A DNA stretch of 64,000 bases, from the NCBI GenBank assembly GCA_002989075.1, contig PSQN01000016.1, positions 1,116,001 through 1,180,000 on the forward strand, written 5' to 3'. The notes beneath the pieces are model-generated. The model saw only the letters and a list, made by a program, of their open reading frames with translations, made no database searches and had not been told where the DNA came from. This document shows positions 1-14,000 of the stretch, piece after piece. The stretch comes from Arthonia radiata (Eukaryota; Ascomycota; Arthoniomycetes; Arthoniales; Arthoniaceae). Made by a program: the position numbers and the translations under genes. Each line of letters opens with the position of its first letter. Position 1 is the stretch's first letter.

Positions 1-1983
1 TATTTAGTCGCTTATACTTATCCCCGCACAGCGCGCTAAGAATGCTCAAAGCTAAAACACCTGGCATTACAAGCTGGGACACCAACTTTCAGGAGAGTAA
101 TAATCTCACTCACAAAGAAAACAGATTATATATAGTAAGAATAAGGCTACCTGCCTATCGGCTTAGCACTCTCCGTATACCTCTATTAAAGGGCTCCGGT
201 CTTAAAGAATGTATTCTCAATGCTTCTAGAACAGGATTAATGTCCCTCGAGCCGGTATATCGAAATAATATTGGCAATCTAAAAGTAAAGCAGGCGACAA
301 AGGATTATAACGAATCGCAGTACGACCGTAGAGCAAGAAGCATTTAGCAGAAAAATAAGCCGTTTACGAGGGTCTCTATAGCTATATTATGTAACAAAGA
401 AATAAAACCGCTACCGTAGGCGCCTCGGCGTGGTATAAATAGCTTTATATTTCTTATAGGGATCTTTGTATAGCAATGGCGCCTATCTCTACTTACAGCT
501 CTTGCTCTAGTTAAATTATTACAAACATCTAGGTAGAGCGATAATAAAAGGCCAATACAACCGGAACGCCAATAACTGGCCTTATTATATACATAGAATC
601 TCTAGTAAAGGCTCTAAACTTAACTTAACTACTACTTAATTTATTGCGGCAGAAGCGTATTAATTAACCTTAGAGCGAAGAGTACGTCCTATCTCTCTAT
701 TAGCGTATATACCTTATCCTTTTAATAATATTGTATACTTCTTAACTACCCAAATACAATCTTCTTTCTAATATTTTTAGGCTTTTGATGTACAATTATA
801 AAGCATTTATAGACTTAATTATACAATTTAACCGCCTTAAAGTATACTTAAGCTAAAAGACGTATATAGAGAACTACTAAGACTTAAAGACTCGAGCTAA
901 TTAAGTACCGCGTTAACTTGTTATATAGAGTAAGCTTATTATCTATAGCTACAATAACCTAAAGCAGTTAACTAAATTAACGCACTAAACATTAAGACTG
1001 TAAAAGAGTATATACTCTAAAACGACTGCGCTTCTATACTAGTTAATAGACCTTCTAGCTTACCTACTAATTTAGTAAATAATTTACAAGAAGACGCCGC
1101 TAAGCATAATAGCCCTTGTAAGCTTCTTCAACGTACTAGTATAAACGACCTACCGCCTTACCGCTTAAGACTTTAAGACGCTGTATATAGAGTTTTTTAA
1201 GGCTGTCAACAATCTTTTAAGTGATATTAAAGACGTTGTAATTCGCTGTTAACTAGTTAACGTTCTACTTTCTTTTAAGTTTAACCTCCTTTTACTTCTT
1301 CTAATAGACATTAATAAGAGCACAAATAAGGAAAATATTAAGATTTAATATAAAATTAACGAGATGCTCAGCTTTCTTAACGAGCATTTTAATACCAAGC
1401 CTGTCTATATTATCTTTAGGGATTAAAAGACCCTTCAACGAGTTTGTTTAATTGTTGCAATATATACTAAGAACGTCTATAAGCAGAACTAGTTTCGGTA
1501 TCTGTTTCCAATACTTAGCCTCTTTTATTTATAAATAAACCTTGCTTATAACCTAATAAAGATATATTACGGCCTAAATTCAACCTCTAACTCTTCTAAA
1601 CGCCTACAGTAGGTCCAAGAGAAGCTTAAACGCAAAGATGTCTCTAATAAGGAGAGTAACTACCGAGCGCTTAAGAACTTCTTAACGAACATCTAGAATA
1701 GACAATCTCTTGCGTACTAGCTAGTTAATTAAGGGCTTAATTAATTAACAACAATATAGCAAATCTTAAGCTTAATTCGAAGCCTTAGAGTTAAGCGCTT
1801 TAAGTATTTAATTAATTTAATAGCGAAGCGTATCGACAACTAAGTCTATAGTAAAGCTACTAACTAAGAGCTTTAGTACTTTATAGGCTTCTTTTGCGAC
1901 GCTAAAACGTTTTTTAACCTATAGTAGGCTATTAAGTATAGCGACGTTAAAATAATTATTAAATATATACGCCGCTACTACGT
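1..1983 (+). repeat. DUF6589-like repeat, left part, RIP-degraded
   Basis: This is AT-rich, TpA-rich DNA without a long open frame. From about 1500 to 1983 one plus-strand frame stays readable with stops that are all TAA or TAG, as expected where CAA, CAG or TGG codons have been mutated by RIP. The block ends exactly at the TACGT target duplication of the gypsy nest. When 1983 is placed next to 16041 the same frame runs on, so the two blocks are one older unit. The part just after the join resembles fungal multicopy proteins with a DUF6589-type region. That family call is tentative. The 101-codon open frame at 42-347 is not recognised. Confidence 0.45.
1979..1983. repeat. Target-site duplication TACGT, left copy of gypsy nest
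   Basis: The five bases TACGT lie directly before the LTR that starts at 1984. The same five bases follow the LTR that ends at 16035 (16036-16040). A 5-bp duplication is normal for Ty3/gypsy integration. Confidence 0.8.
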
Positions 1984-2454
1984 TGTAATGCCGATCGCTA
2001 GAAGAACCAAACTAAGGCTTACTTGCCTTGTATGCTTGTTAACCTTAGTAAGGGGTATCTTGTATACTAGAGACTAAAAGGTAGGAGAGGTAAAATAGAT
2101 TATAGAAGATAAGAGAAGCTTAACTAAAATAGATAGAAGATAAAGTATGTTATCTAAATATAGTTAAGAAACTTATATTTAGATATTAAGTTAATAGACT
2201 AAAGTTTATCTTAAGGTCGGCTATTAGTCTAGCTATATAGTCTAAGGTATAAAAGAGGTCTTCTAGAGCCGCTATAGCTGCTAGTATTCTTATAGATAAC
2301 CGCAGCTTTCTAGTCTAACGTATCTACTTTGGCCGCTGTCGATTAAAGAGGTCTTATCGATTAAAGGTACGCTAGTACCTGTTAGCGTTCTAGCGAGTAG
2401 TAGGTATTAATGCTTAGAGGTTTGCTTAGCCGTTTTAGACTTAGCGTTCGTAAT
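1984..2454 (-). repeat. Gypsy LTR, U3 type 1 (3' LTR of the outer element)
   Basis: This 471-bp LTR pairs with 15564-16035 along its whole length, including the type-1 U3 half at 2251-2454. A purine-rich tract on the minus strand (about 2455-2475) lies next to it, as expected of a polypurine tract before a 3' LTR. Confidence 0.8.
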
Positions 2455-5400
2455 ACAATTTCTCTTCTTCTAGTTAAGTTGTTTCTAACTAACCTTTGCT
2501 TCTTACTCTTTTTAATACCGTATAAGTATAACTTACCGCAGTCTCTTAGATTTATTCTGTAAGTCGTTATATTTAAGATTGCTGTATTACTATCTACTAC
2601 TAATTAAAAATAGGTCCATACCTCCTTAATTGAAACTTATAGCGATAAAATACCTTCTTGCTCTTATCGCGCTTATCTAAGCTAGCGTTATTTTTTAGTA
2701 TCTAGTCGGTGTATATATATAAGCTGTACTTATATAGAGAAGCCCTATAACGTTCGTTTCTTGTTAGCTAATAGTTAGTTTCTCTTCTACTTACTTTCTA
2801 TTCTCTTGCTAATACGTTAGTTAGCTAATTCTATTTGTTTTTAATACCTTTAAACATTTAACAGTCTTTAACGCGCTAAGAAGCGTTGTACCGAAAAGAA
2901 GCAGTCGAAGAAAGAGGCGAAGAAAAAAGCTCGGATTGCTTTAGAAGAGTAGCTTCGTAAGAATTAAAAAGTCTTGTAGCTAAAGAAGAAGGTAGACGTA
3001 TTATAAGCGTCTGCCTTAAATAAATTAAATTATAATAAGCTATTAGAGTAAAAAGAGTTGTCTGCTGCTATATCGGGTAGCAATATACTAGATACGTCTA
3101 GTAGGCTGTCTATAGATTTCTATAAAGATCTGTTTTCTAAATTAAGTAGTAGACCTATAATATAGTAAGCTGGCTTGTTTATAGATAACCTAGGTATTAG
3201 TAAGATATACTAGATAGTAAATTAGAGTATTAGTACTACTACAACTAACTAATATTTTAGTTCTAATATTGTTAAACGGTGTCTTTATAGTTAGTTAGGT
3301 TTTATTTTAGTTTCTATTAATTTTTGTATTTAGAGTATTCTTTCTATTTTATAAGATACTGTTGTTTGCCTCGGTATTGTCTATAAGCTCGAATTATTTC
3401 GACCTTATACTCGGGTTCTTAGTTATTAGAAAGGATTTCTAAGTTAAGTCGTTCTACTTCTCGGAAGTAGGCTAATTTTAATAGCGCTACGTAGAATATA
3501 GAATATATTCTAATTGTCTTTAGGAGTTTAAGTTTAAATGTTACGGGTCTCAATTGCTGTAAGATTTTAAACGGTTTCGTCTTAGTATAGTCGAGTTTCT
3601 TGCTTAATCTAATAGTTTTTAAGTTTCTTATAAGCAAGTAAGCTCTTCCCCCCTCTTTTATGCTTGTATTTAGGGTCGTTCTTAACTTGTTATACTATTT
3701 TCTTGTTTATTCGGTAATAAACTTGCTGTCAGACTTTAACTGCTGGTGCAAGTATTTTATGTTCGTAGCTATTCGCGTAGCTAATTCGTTCTCTATAGTA
3801 TTTTGTAGTTGTCTTCCCTAAAGAGGGTAATAGCTATATAAGATGTAGAACGGAGTTATCTTGGTTATATCGTTCTTTGTATAGTCATACGCTACTTGCG
3901 CTACTAGTAGTAACTATATTTAGTCGTTCTACTGGTAGTTAATGTATACCTAAAGATACTATTCTAGTGTTTAATTTATTCGCTCTGTCTGTCCGTCTGT
4001 TTATAAATAGAATAACGTTAACATTTTTTGTTTTGTTTCTAGCTGTTGCATTAGAAATGTCTAAAATCGTAAGACGAATTTCTAATCTCTGTCTAAGACA
4101 ATTCTTTGTGGTTAACTATAGTTAGCTAAGATAATCTAAAGGAAGGTATATACTAACTGTTCTAAGTTGCTAGCTTCCTTGTAAGGTACGAAGTACGCGT
4201 ACTTTGTTAGTTTGTCGCATATAACTAAAATAGCGTCGTAAGCTACTTCTGTAAGTAGATCCTTAGAGGTTAGTAACTTAGTAATAAAGTCTAGTAAGAC
4301 TATATACTATAGTCTCTTAGATGTCTCTAGTAGTTATAGTTTACTGTATAGTAAATACCTTGCGTGCTTAGTTCTTGCGCATACGTTGCATTTTTAAATA
4401 TAATTCTTAACGTAGTGTTAGATTCTTGGGATATAGTAGGTTTATATAACCTTTTTAATAGTATTGTCGATGCCTTTGTGTTCCTTCGTTAGATTATCGT
4501 AGAAGTTACTAATAATATATCGGATTAGATTTCTTAGAACATAGATTTTGCCTTAGAATTCGTAATAGCCTTTATTATTCTTAATTAATTCTAGGTATCG
4601 TTTCTTGTTTTTCTAGTAGGTCTTAGGGTCGTTTAGAATATCTAAAATTCGGCTGTCTAGTTTAATAACAAACTCGCTTGTTATAGCCATTTAATTATAT
4701 CTAATCTTATTATTGTATTCTCGGAATATTGCATGCTCGACGTGCTCCTTGTTATTAAGGTAATCTAGGCGTCGGCTTAGAGCGTCGGCTCTATCGTTCT
4801 CGGAACCCTTTTTGTAGGTAATAATAAAGTTGTATAGAGCTATAGTTTCTAACTATCTAACTTGTCTGCAGTTAAGTTTTTTAATTGTTATAAAGTAAGT
4901 TAGATTCTTATAGTCCGTATATACTATAATTATATAGTTTGCTCCTTTTAGGTAAGCTCGCTATATTTCGAATGCTGCTATAATAGCTAAGAGCTCTTTA
5001 TTGTAAATGTTATAGTTCTGTTCTATAGATAATATCTTCTTTAAGTAGAAAGCTACTGGTCTAAGCTTTCTTTTCTTGTTGTTTTAACTTATATATACTC
5101 TAATTATATAGTCTAACGCGTCTATTTTTATAATAATTGGTAGGTTAAGATTAAATATTGCTAGTACGGGCTCGATCTTAAAAGCTTCCTTAAGCTCTTT
5201 AAATACTAATTGTTCTTTTTACGTTTAGAAGAATTCTATCAATTGTTTTATCTATTAAGACAGCGGTGCTATAATTCGACTAAAGTTAGATATCTATTGC
5301 CTGTAATAGTTAGTAAAACTAAGAAACTACTGTAATTGCTTTATATTCTTTAGTGTAGGTTAGGTTAGGACAAATTAGATTTTCGAATCTTTTATTTAGA

Positions 5401-8400
5401 GACCGTACTCGGTAATTATAAATCTAAGAAATTCAACGGATTATTGGTAAAACTAGGTTTTCTTAATATTAATTTGTAAATCGGTACGCGCTAATCTTTT
5501 TAATACCTTCTTAATATGTTTCTTATATTCTTCTAGTATACGGCTGTATACTAGGATATCGTCTAGATAAGTAGTTATAAATATATCTAGATAATTACTA
5601 AGTGTGTTATTAATTAGTTTCTAAAATAATACTGGTGCGTTTATTAGCCTAAAAGATATAACGCAATACTTAAAAAGTCTATATCTAGTACGGAAGGCCG
5701 TTTTCTATTCTTTGTCTTTCTTTATACAAATTAAATTGTAGGCTCTTTGTAGGTTAAACTTAGTAAACTATTGCGCGTTATACAATCGGTCTGTTATTTT
5801 GTTAATGCGTAGTAAAGGGTATTAGTTTTTAATAGTTACTCTATTTAATTGTCTATAATCTACGTAGAGTCGTAGTTTGTTATTCTTCTTTGGTATAAAG
5901 AGTATTAAGTATCTAGCTGGTAATATTAATTTCCAGATAAATCCTTTTTTAAGATTTTTGTCTAGATAGTCGCGGAGCGCTTAATTTTCTGCTTCTAATA
6001 GAGAGTATATTGAACCGAATATTAGCGTCTTACCTTCTTATAAAGGTATTGTATAATCCTACGGTTTGTATTTTAGGAGAGCTAAGTCTAGCTTAGCTTT
6101 CTTGAACAGATATTAGAATTAATTGTATTTCTTAGGTATCTTAGTAATTAACTAAGTACTTGTCGTTGTATAGAATCGTTAACGTATAGTTATCTCTTAT
6201 TTATACTTATATATAGTTAGCTATAGATAAGATACTGCGTTAGACTTCTCTTATAGAATATCTAAGTATTAAAGTATAGTAGTACTAACCCGCATAAGTT
6301 CTTTATCGCGCTGCTTATTCTTATTACTAAAGATAGCTTATAGGGTATCCGTTCCGTAGAACGACTCTTGTTTAGAGTACTTGTACCTAGTAAAGAGAAG
6401 TTTCTTAGTTCTTTAATCTACTTTTAGGTTATATTGTTGCAACTAAGGTATATCTAGTACAGCGTAATGCTAGTTAATATTTATAATATTATAAGTAATT
6501 TCTTTCTAATAGTCCCTAATTATTATATCTATTGGTAAAGTCTTGTAGTCGACTCTTTCCTCTACCCCTTAAAATCTAGACAGTGTATAGAGCAATTTCT
6601 TCTTTTATATTTATATCTGGCACTTCTTAACGCAGCGTGTTAAAATAAAGTTACCTGTTGCGTTTAAATCGATTATAATTTTAATGTTTCTGTAGTTTAT
6701 TGTTATCTAAGTGTGTAGATATGTTTTGTAGGAAGCTAAGCTTGTATAGAGCTAGACCCTTAGAGGGTCTAACCGTTGAACGGGCCGGTACTGCTGCCCT
6801 TAAAGTAGTCGGTCTAGTCTTTTCCCTGTTAATTGTATATGTTCTAGAGTATCTTAGATACCGGAACCCATTGTCGATTAATTTACTGTAAGAATTCCTA
6901 TATAAAATGTCTTAGTACTGCTTTTATTATAACGTCTGGTTTATTGTTTATAATCTCTGCTTTAATTATACAACTATCGCTAGTTAAAATCCGTCGTGTT
7001 TATAGGTTGTATATTGTTAGTTAAAGATATTAATACTGACTATATAATTCTAAACTCCTAATAAGGTAGTTTACTAATTATCGTAGGCGTAAGTAAATAT
7101 ATTCTAGAATATTATTAATGTTTCTATTAGTACTTAACTTTTCTTTGTAGAAGGCTAACTAACAAAGTCTCTATATTATTTCTTCCCAACAAATTAGAGT
7201 TTGCTCTTTCTAGTCAGTATTGTCCTTAAGAGAGAATTTTATACTATTAGAATCTATATTTTTGTCTTTAAGTCGTTATCTTGTCTATAACGCATTATAG
7301 CTACTATCTTACTTAGCTTCTACAGTCTGTTCTTTCTTAAATTTCCCTTAGGTTTCTAAGTAAGGCGACCTAGATCTTCCTTAGATAAGGCCTAGTTTTT
7401 GTGTTAAATCTTGTTTTAGAGATATTAGTTTTCTTAGCTATTATCTTAATTCTAATTTATTAGATTTGTAGGTCGTATAATCGTTATCGTAGTATATAGT
7501 TTAGAATAGTATTTTGTATAGTATAACGGTATCTTATACCTACTACCTTAGAATAATACAGTTAATGTTGTTCTAGTCCTATAAATTTTATTGTTTTCTT
7601 TTTATTTATCGTTTCTTTATTTCTTTCTATAAATTACTATCTATGTTCTAGTTTTTATATAAGTTAAACAGATTCTACTCATTATACTTCTCGTTAGACG
7701 AAACCTAGTGAGTATTTTTCTGATTATAGAAGACACTCTAGTAGATATTCTTTTGCTTCTTAGTTAATTTAGTAACGTACTTATATTAGTTCTAAATAAT
7801 CTTCTATAAGAGACCTAATTCTTGCAGAGGACGATTCTTAGTTGGATTTATACACCAACGGTCGGAGAAAACTGCTAGTAATTTTATTACCTTATTGCGG
7901 CCGTTGTCTTTCTACGTCTAAATAGTTATATTGAACTATTGTTGTAGAGAGCGGGGCTTCTAAAGTCGATTGTTGTGCTCGTTTCGTTCTATACTGTTAA
8001 ACTATTGTTTCTTGAAACAGCATTCTTTAACCTAATGCCCTGGTTTTCTGCAATATAAACATAGCTTGTTCTTTATTCTATATTCTCTTTCCTGGTTGTT
8101 TAATTTCTCTTGAGGCTTAATAAAATCTAACTCTATTAGATCGCCTCGGTCTTATTGTAAGTTTGCTCGATTCTTTGTTCTATAGAATCTATTAGTAGAG
8201 TTACCCTTCTTTTTTATCTATCTTTTAAAGTTACTGTCGTCGATCTCCTTTGCTCGTTATATAAAGTTGTCGAGATTATTAAACTTCTCTTTACAAATAT
8301 AGATTATTTCCTTAATATAATCCTTAAGTTCTTTATAAAAGGTCTTAATAAGAGGTTTCTCGTTCTATTCTATTTAATTAGCATAATATATAAATTTAGC

Positions 8401-8883
8401 GGCGTACCTACTTGCTAGTCCTATTTATTTAAGGTTTCTAAGCTTCTTAATAGCGACGCGTTTAGCGTCGATCTATTTAAAGATTTTATAAAGCTTCTTC
8501 TAAAAGAAGGTAAAGCTAGCAAAGAACTTGTCGGTATCCTTACGCCTGCTCTTTATCGAAGTAAACAAGAAATCGTCGAGATAGTACTCGACCTACTTGT
8601 AAACGTCTCTATCTATATAAGAGGTAGCGAATAGAACTATAGTAGTGTCGTTCAGAAACTAGTCTTTATAAGTTTTAAAGTATATAGCTAAGCGTATTAA
8701 GAATAAAGTAACTTTAGAACGTTTATCTAAAAAGCTTTTTTCTATCTTAGTATTAACGTCTAATATCTTACTCGTACTAGCTATTCTATTGGCTAATCTA
8801 TTTATAGCGTTGCGGCTATTAGATGTTAAAGTAGTAGATATAACTAATCTACTTTCTCTACTTTTATAGCGAGTCTGTTAAAG
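2455..8883 (-). mobile_element. Gypsy internal region, probably a hybrid of two copies
   Basis: On the minus strand the order is gag (about 8880-7500, with a CCHC-knuckle-like region near 8030-8070), reverse transcriptase (about 6300-5300, with the YLDDI box near 5530-5580), RNase H (about 5200-4850), integrase (about 4700-3640) and an integrase C-terminal/chromodomain-like tail (about 3640-3360). Between the tail and the LTR (about 2480-3250) a coding-like segment reads on the opposite strand (see findings). It is a fossil with many tens of breaks. The right end is joined to a type-2 LTR and the left end to a type-1 LTR, so a crossover between two copies is inferred, probably left of about 4390. 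Confidence 0.75.
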
Positions 8884-9333
8884 TATAATGCCGGTCGCTA
8901 GAAGAACCGAACTAAGGCTTACTTACCTTATATACTTATCGACCTTAGTAGTAGGTATCTTATATACTAGAGACTAAAAGACAGAAGAGGCGAGATAGAT
9001 TATAGAAGGTAAGAGGGGCTTAACTAAAGTAGATAGAAGGTAAAGTACGTTACTTAAATATAGTTAAGAAACTTATATTTAGATATTAAGTTAATAAACT
9101 AAAGTCTATTCTAAGGTCGGCCATTAGTCTAGCTATATAGTCTAAGGTACAAAGGTATGTCTCTCTGTGTCTAACGGTCCCAATACTTTCTTTGTCGTAT
9201 AGTCGGAATCCTATTGCGATATAGCAACGTTGCCGACGTCGCTATATCGAAGTTATCGGATATACCGTATAATGCTCTAATAAGGCTGGCTGCGCTTAGC
9301 CTTGTACTAGCCTAATATAGTAAGATCGTAATA
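8884..9333 (-). repeat. Gypsy LTR, U3 type 2
   Basis: This 450-bp LTR shares its first 265 bp (plus coordinates) with the type-1 LTRs and then diverges at about 9151. Its U3 half matches the LTR at 54209-54658 instead. A near-perfect inverted repeat lies in U3 at 9217-9229 and 9237-9249. The bases TAAAG flank it on both sides. The left TAAAG is also part of the conserved internal start of every copy, so only the right one could be target DNA. Confidence 0.75.
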
Positions 9334-10587
9334 TAAAGTCTAATAGCGAGTTTATTAACAAATAAATAAGAAAATAGTATAATAAGTTAAGAACTACTCT
9401 AAATACAAGCATAAAAGAGGGGGAAAGAGCTTACTTACTTATAAGAAATATAAAGACTATTAGACTAAGCAAGAATTTTAACTATACTAAGACAAAACCG
9501 TTTAAAATCTTATAGCAATTAGAATCTATAATATTTAAACTTAAACTCTTAAAGACAATAAAAATATATTCTATATTCTATGTAGCGCTGTTAGAACCAG
9601 TCTACTTCCAAAAAGTAGAACGACCCAACCTAGAGGTCCTTTCTAACAACTAAGAACCCGAGTATAAGGTCGAAATAATTCGAGCTTATAGACAATACCG
9701 AGGTAAACGACAGTATCTTATAGAATAAAAAGGATACTCTAAATATAAAAATTAATGGAAACTAAAATAGAACCTAACTAACTATAAAGACACTATTTAA
9801 CAATATTGAAACTAAAATATTAATCGGTCGTAGTAGTACTAACACTCTAATTTACTATCTAGTGTACCTTACTAGTATCTGAATTACCCTTAAACGAGCC
9901 AGCTTACTACGTTATAGGACTACTACCTAACTTCGGATAGAGATTACCTCAAAAGTTAATAAGTAATTTGCTCGAACATTCGAATATATCGCTACCAGCT
10001 ATTAACGCGGCAAACTCCTCTTGCTTCAATAATTTATTCTAAGTCAATTTCGCTGCTATCCGCGTACAGGTCTTTTTAACCTTCTCTTTTAACTTTCGAA
10101 TCTTAGATCGGTTACGCTATATAGCCGCAACTAACGCTGCTATTTAAGCCTTTAACATATATAATTGGCGCTTTGTACGCTGAAGGGCAGCTAACTAAGA
10201 GGAATATTAAGAATAAACCAAACGTACTATAACTAAGTTAGTTCTAAGTATTACGGAAAGACAGTAACTAGATATACTATCTCCTATCGATATCCGTAAA
10301 TTACAACTCTTTCTGTTCCGAGTATATACCGAACACGTCGCCTTTCTGAACTAAACTATACACCTTTCTTTAGTCGATACGTATTTAGAACAGAGAGGCA
10401 TTTCGATACCACAGACTTTAATTAGTAGGTATTAGCTATACTTCTTGTTAGGATCCGCAGCAACAGACTTTATACGAGGTATAGCGACTTATAGATTAGT
10501 TATAAAAGAAAGGGCGATACGTAACTTATAGGTATTTAACAAGCTAAGAGTTAATCGGAGACAATTTAACTAGAAGAGGAGGGATTG
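9334..10587 (+). mobile_element. Gypsy fragment, plus strand, 3' end of a second element
   Basis: This begins inside the integrase gene, just before the position matching 3740 of the minus-strand copy, and reads forward through the integrase C-terminal/chromodomain-like tail (about 9440-9750). It continues into the non-pol 3' segment (about 9830-10580), which on the minus strand carries coding-like sequence related to that at 2480-3250. A purine-rich tract ends at 10587 next to the LTR. The 5' part of this element is missing. It is a fossil with many breaks. Confidence 0.7.
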
Positions 10588-11058
10588 TATTACGAGTACC
10601 AGCTCTAAACGGTCTAGCGTATATCTAAGTATTAATTACCGCTAGTTATCTTAGCTCTACAAGCATTATTCCCGACTAAGCCTATAAACCCGCTATAGGT
10701 ATTATTAAACAAGACGGCTATAAAGGCCTATATTCCCTATAAACCCGATATAGGTATTGTCGGATTAACGAATATAGAGGAACTTCTCTATATACCTTAG
10801 ACTATATAGCTAGACTAATGGCCGATCTTAGAATAGACTTTAGTTTATTAACTTAATATCTGAATATAAGTTTCTTAACTATATTTAGGTAATATACTTT
10901 ATCTTTTATCTACTTTATTTAAGCTCTACTTACCCTCTATAATCTATTTCGCCTCTCCTGCTTTTTAGTCTCTAGTATACAAGACACCCCTTATTAAGGA
11001 CAATAAGTATATAAGGTAAGTAAGCCTTAGTTCGGTTCTCCTAGCGACTGGCGTTATA
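10588..11058 (+). repeat. Gypsy LTR, U3 type 3 (3' LTR of plus-strand fragment)
   Basis: This 471-bp LTR is inverted relative to the others, as expected for a plus-strand element. Its U3 half matches the solo LTR at 53261-53731 and differs from types 1 and 2. The DNA that follows it at 11059 resumes in mid-integrase of the outer element, which shows that this element had inserted into the outer copy. Confidence 0.75.
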
Positions 11059-14000
11059 GTATACGTCGTATTCTTGAATATAATTCTCGACGTAGTGTTA
11101 GATTCTCGAGATGTAGTAGGTTCTTATAATCTTTTCTATAGTGTTATCGATGCCTTTGTGTCCTTTTATTGGGTTATTATAGAAGTTACTAATAATATGT
11201 CGGATTAGATTCCTTGAAACGTAGATTTTGCCTTGAAATTTGTAATAGCCCTTATTGTTTTTAGTTAATCCTAAGTATCGTTTCTCGCTCTCTTAATAAG
11301 TCTTAGAGTTGCTTAGAATGTCTGGAATTCGGCTGTCTAGTTCGATAATAAACTTAGTTGTTATAGTTAATTAATTGTATCTAATCTCGTTATTATGTTT
11401 CTAGAATATTATATGTTCGACGTATTCCTTATTATTAAGGTAGTCGGAACGTCGACTTAGAGCGTCAACTCTATTGTTCTTAAAACCCTTTTTATAGGTA
11501 ATAATAAAGTTGTATAGAGCTATAGTTTTTAACTATCTAACTTATTTGCGGTTAAGTTTCTTTATTGTTATAAAGTAAGTTAGATTTTTATAGTTTATAT
11601 ATACTATAATTATATAGTTTGTTTCTTCTAAATAAGCTCGCTATATCTCGAATACTGCTATAATAGCTAAGAGCTCTTTATTGTAAATATTATAGTTCTG
11701 TTCTATAGATAATATCTTCTTTAAGTAGAAAGCTACTAGTTTAAGCTTTCTTTCTTTATTATTTTAACTTATATATACTCTAATCGTATAGTCTAACGCG
11801 TCTATTTCTATAATAATCGGTAAGTTAGGGTTAAATATTGCTAGTACGGGTCTAATCTTAAAAGCTTTCTTAAGCTCTTTAAATACTAATTGTTCTTTTT
11901 ATGTCTAGAAAAATTCTATCGATTGTTTTATTTATTAAGACAGCGGTACTATAATTCGGCTAAAGTTAGATATCTATCGTCTATAGTAGTTAACGAAACT
12001 AAGAAACTATTGTAATTATTTTATATTCTTTAATGTAAGCTAGATTAGAACGGATTAGATCTTTAAATCTTTTATTTAGAGATTGTACTCGGTAATTATA
12101 AATCTAAGAAATTCGATAGATTGTTAATAAAACTAGATTTTCTCGATATTAATTTGTAAATCGGTACGCACTAATCTTTCTAATATCTTTTTAATATGTT
12201 TCTTATATTCTTCTAGTATACGGCTGTATACTAAGATATCGTCTAAATAAGTAGTTATAAATATATCTAAGTAATTACTAAGCGTATTGTTAATTAGTTT
12301 CTAAAATAATACTGGTGCGTTTATTAGCCCGAAGAGTATAACACAATACTTAAAAAGTCTGTGTCTGGTATAAAAAGCTGTTTTCTATTCTTTACCTTCT
12401 TTTATATAGATTAAGTTATAAGCTCCTTATAGATTAAACTTAGTAAACTATTGTACGTTATATAATCGGTCTATTATTTTATCGATGTGTAGTAAAGAAT
12501 ATCGGTTTTTAATAGTTACTCTATTTAATTGTCTATAATCTACGTAAAGTCGTAGTTTGCTATTCTTCTTTGGTACAAAGAGTATTAAATATTCGGCTAA
12601 TAATGTTAATTTCTAGATAAATTCTTTCTTAAGATTTTTGTTAAGATAGTCGCAGAGCGCTTAATTTTCTGCTTCTAATAGAGAGTATATTAGACCGAAT
12701 ATTAGCGTCTTGCCTTTCTATAAAGGTATTGTATAATTCTACAATTTATATTCTAAGAGAGCTAAGTTTAGCTTAGCTTCCTTAAACAGGTATTAAAATT
12801 AATTGTATTCCTTAGATATCTTAGTAATTAACTGAGTACTTGTTATCGTATAGAATTATTGGCGTATAGTTATCTCTTATTTATACTTACGTATAGTTAG
12901 CTACAGACAAAATACTACGTTAGACTTCTCTTATAGAATATCTAAGTATCGAAGTATAGTAGTACTAATCCGTATAAATTCTTTATCGCGCTTCTTATTC
13001 TTACTACTAAAGATAGCTTATAGAGTATTTGTTTCGTAAAACAACTCTTATTTAAAGTACTTGTACTTAGTAAAGAGGAGTTTCTTAGTTCTTTAATCTA
13101 CTTCTAGGTTATATTGTTGTAACTAAGATATACTTAGTACAGCGTAGTACTAGTTAATATCTATAATATTATAAGTAATTTCTTCTTAATAGTTCTCGAT
13201 AGTTATATCTATTAGCAAAGTCTTATAGTTAACTCTTTCCTCTGCTTCTTAAAATTTAAACAGTATATAGAGTAATTTCTTCTTTTATGTTTATATTTGG
13301 TACTCTTTAATATAGCGTATCGAAATAAAGTTGCCTGTTGCGTCTAAATTAATTATAATTATAATGTTTCTGTAGTTTATTGTTGCTCGAGTATATAAAT
13401 ATATTCTATAAAAAGCCGAGCTTGTATAGAGCTAGATTTTTAAAGAGTCTAACCGTTAGATAGGCCGGTACTACTACTCTTAAAGTAGTCGGTTTAGTCT
13501 TTTTCCTGTTAATTGTATACGTTCTAGAGTATTCTAAACACTAGAACTTAATGTCAGTTAATTTACTATAAGAATTTCTATATAGAGTGTTCTAGTACTA
13601 TCTTTATTATAATATCTAGTTTATTGTTTATAATCTCTATCTTAATTATATAACTATTACTAGTTAAAATCCGTTATATCTGTAGATTATATATTGTTAG
13701 TTAAAGATATTAGTACTAACTACGCAATTCTAGACCTTTAATAAAGTAGTCTACTATTCGTTGTAGATATAAGTAAATATATTCTAGAATATTGTTAATA
13801 TCTCTATTAGCGCTTAACTTTTTATTGTAGAAGGCTAACTAACAAAGTCTCTATATTATTCTTTTCTAACAGATTAAAGTTTATTCTTTTTAATTAGTAT
13901 TGTCCTCGAGCAAGGATTCTGTACTATTAGAATCTATATTTTTATCTTTAAGTTGTTGCTTTATCTATAACGTATCGTAGTTACTATCTTACTTAACCTT

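Noticed and set aside
8879-9338. TAAAG on both sides of the LTR at 8884-9333 as a target duplication of a solo LTR
   Set aside because: The left TAAAG is part of the conserved internal start next to the LTR in all copies (also at 15559-15563 and 54204-54208), so the match is not evidence of a solo insertion.
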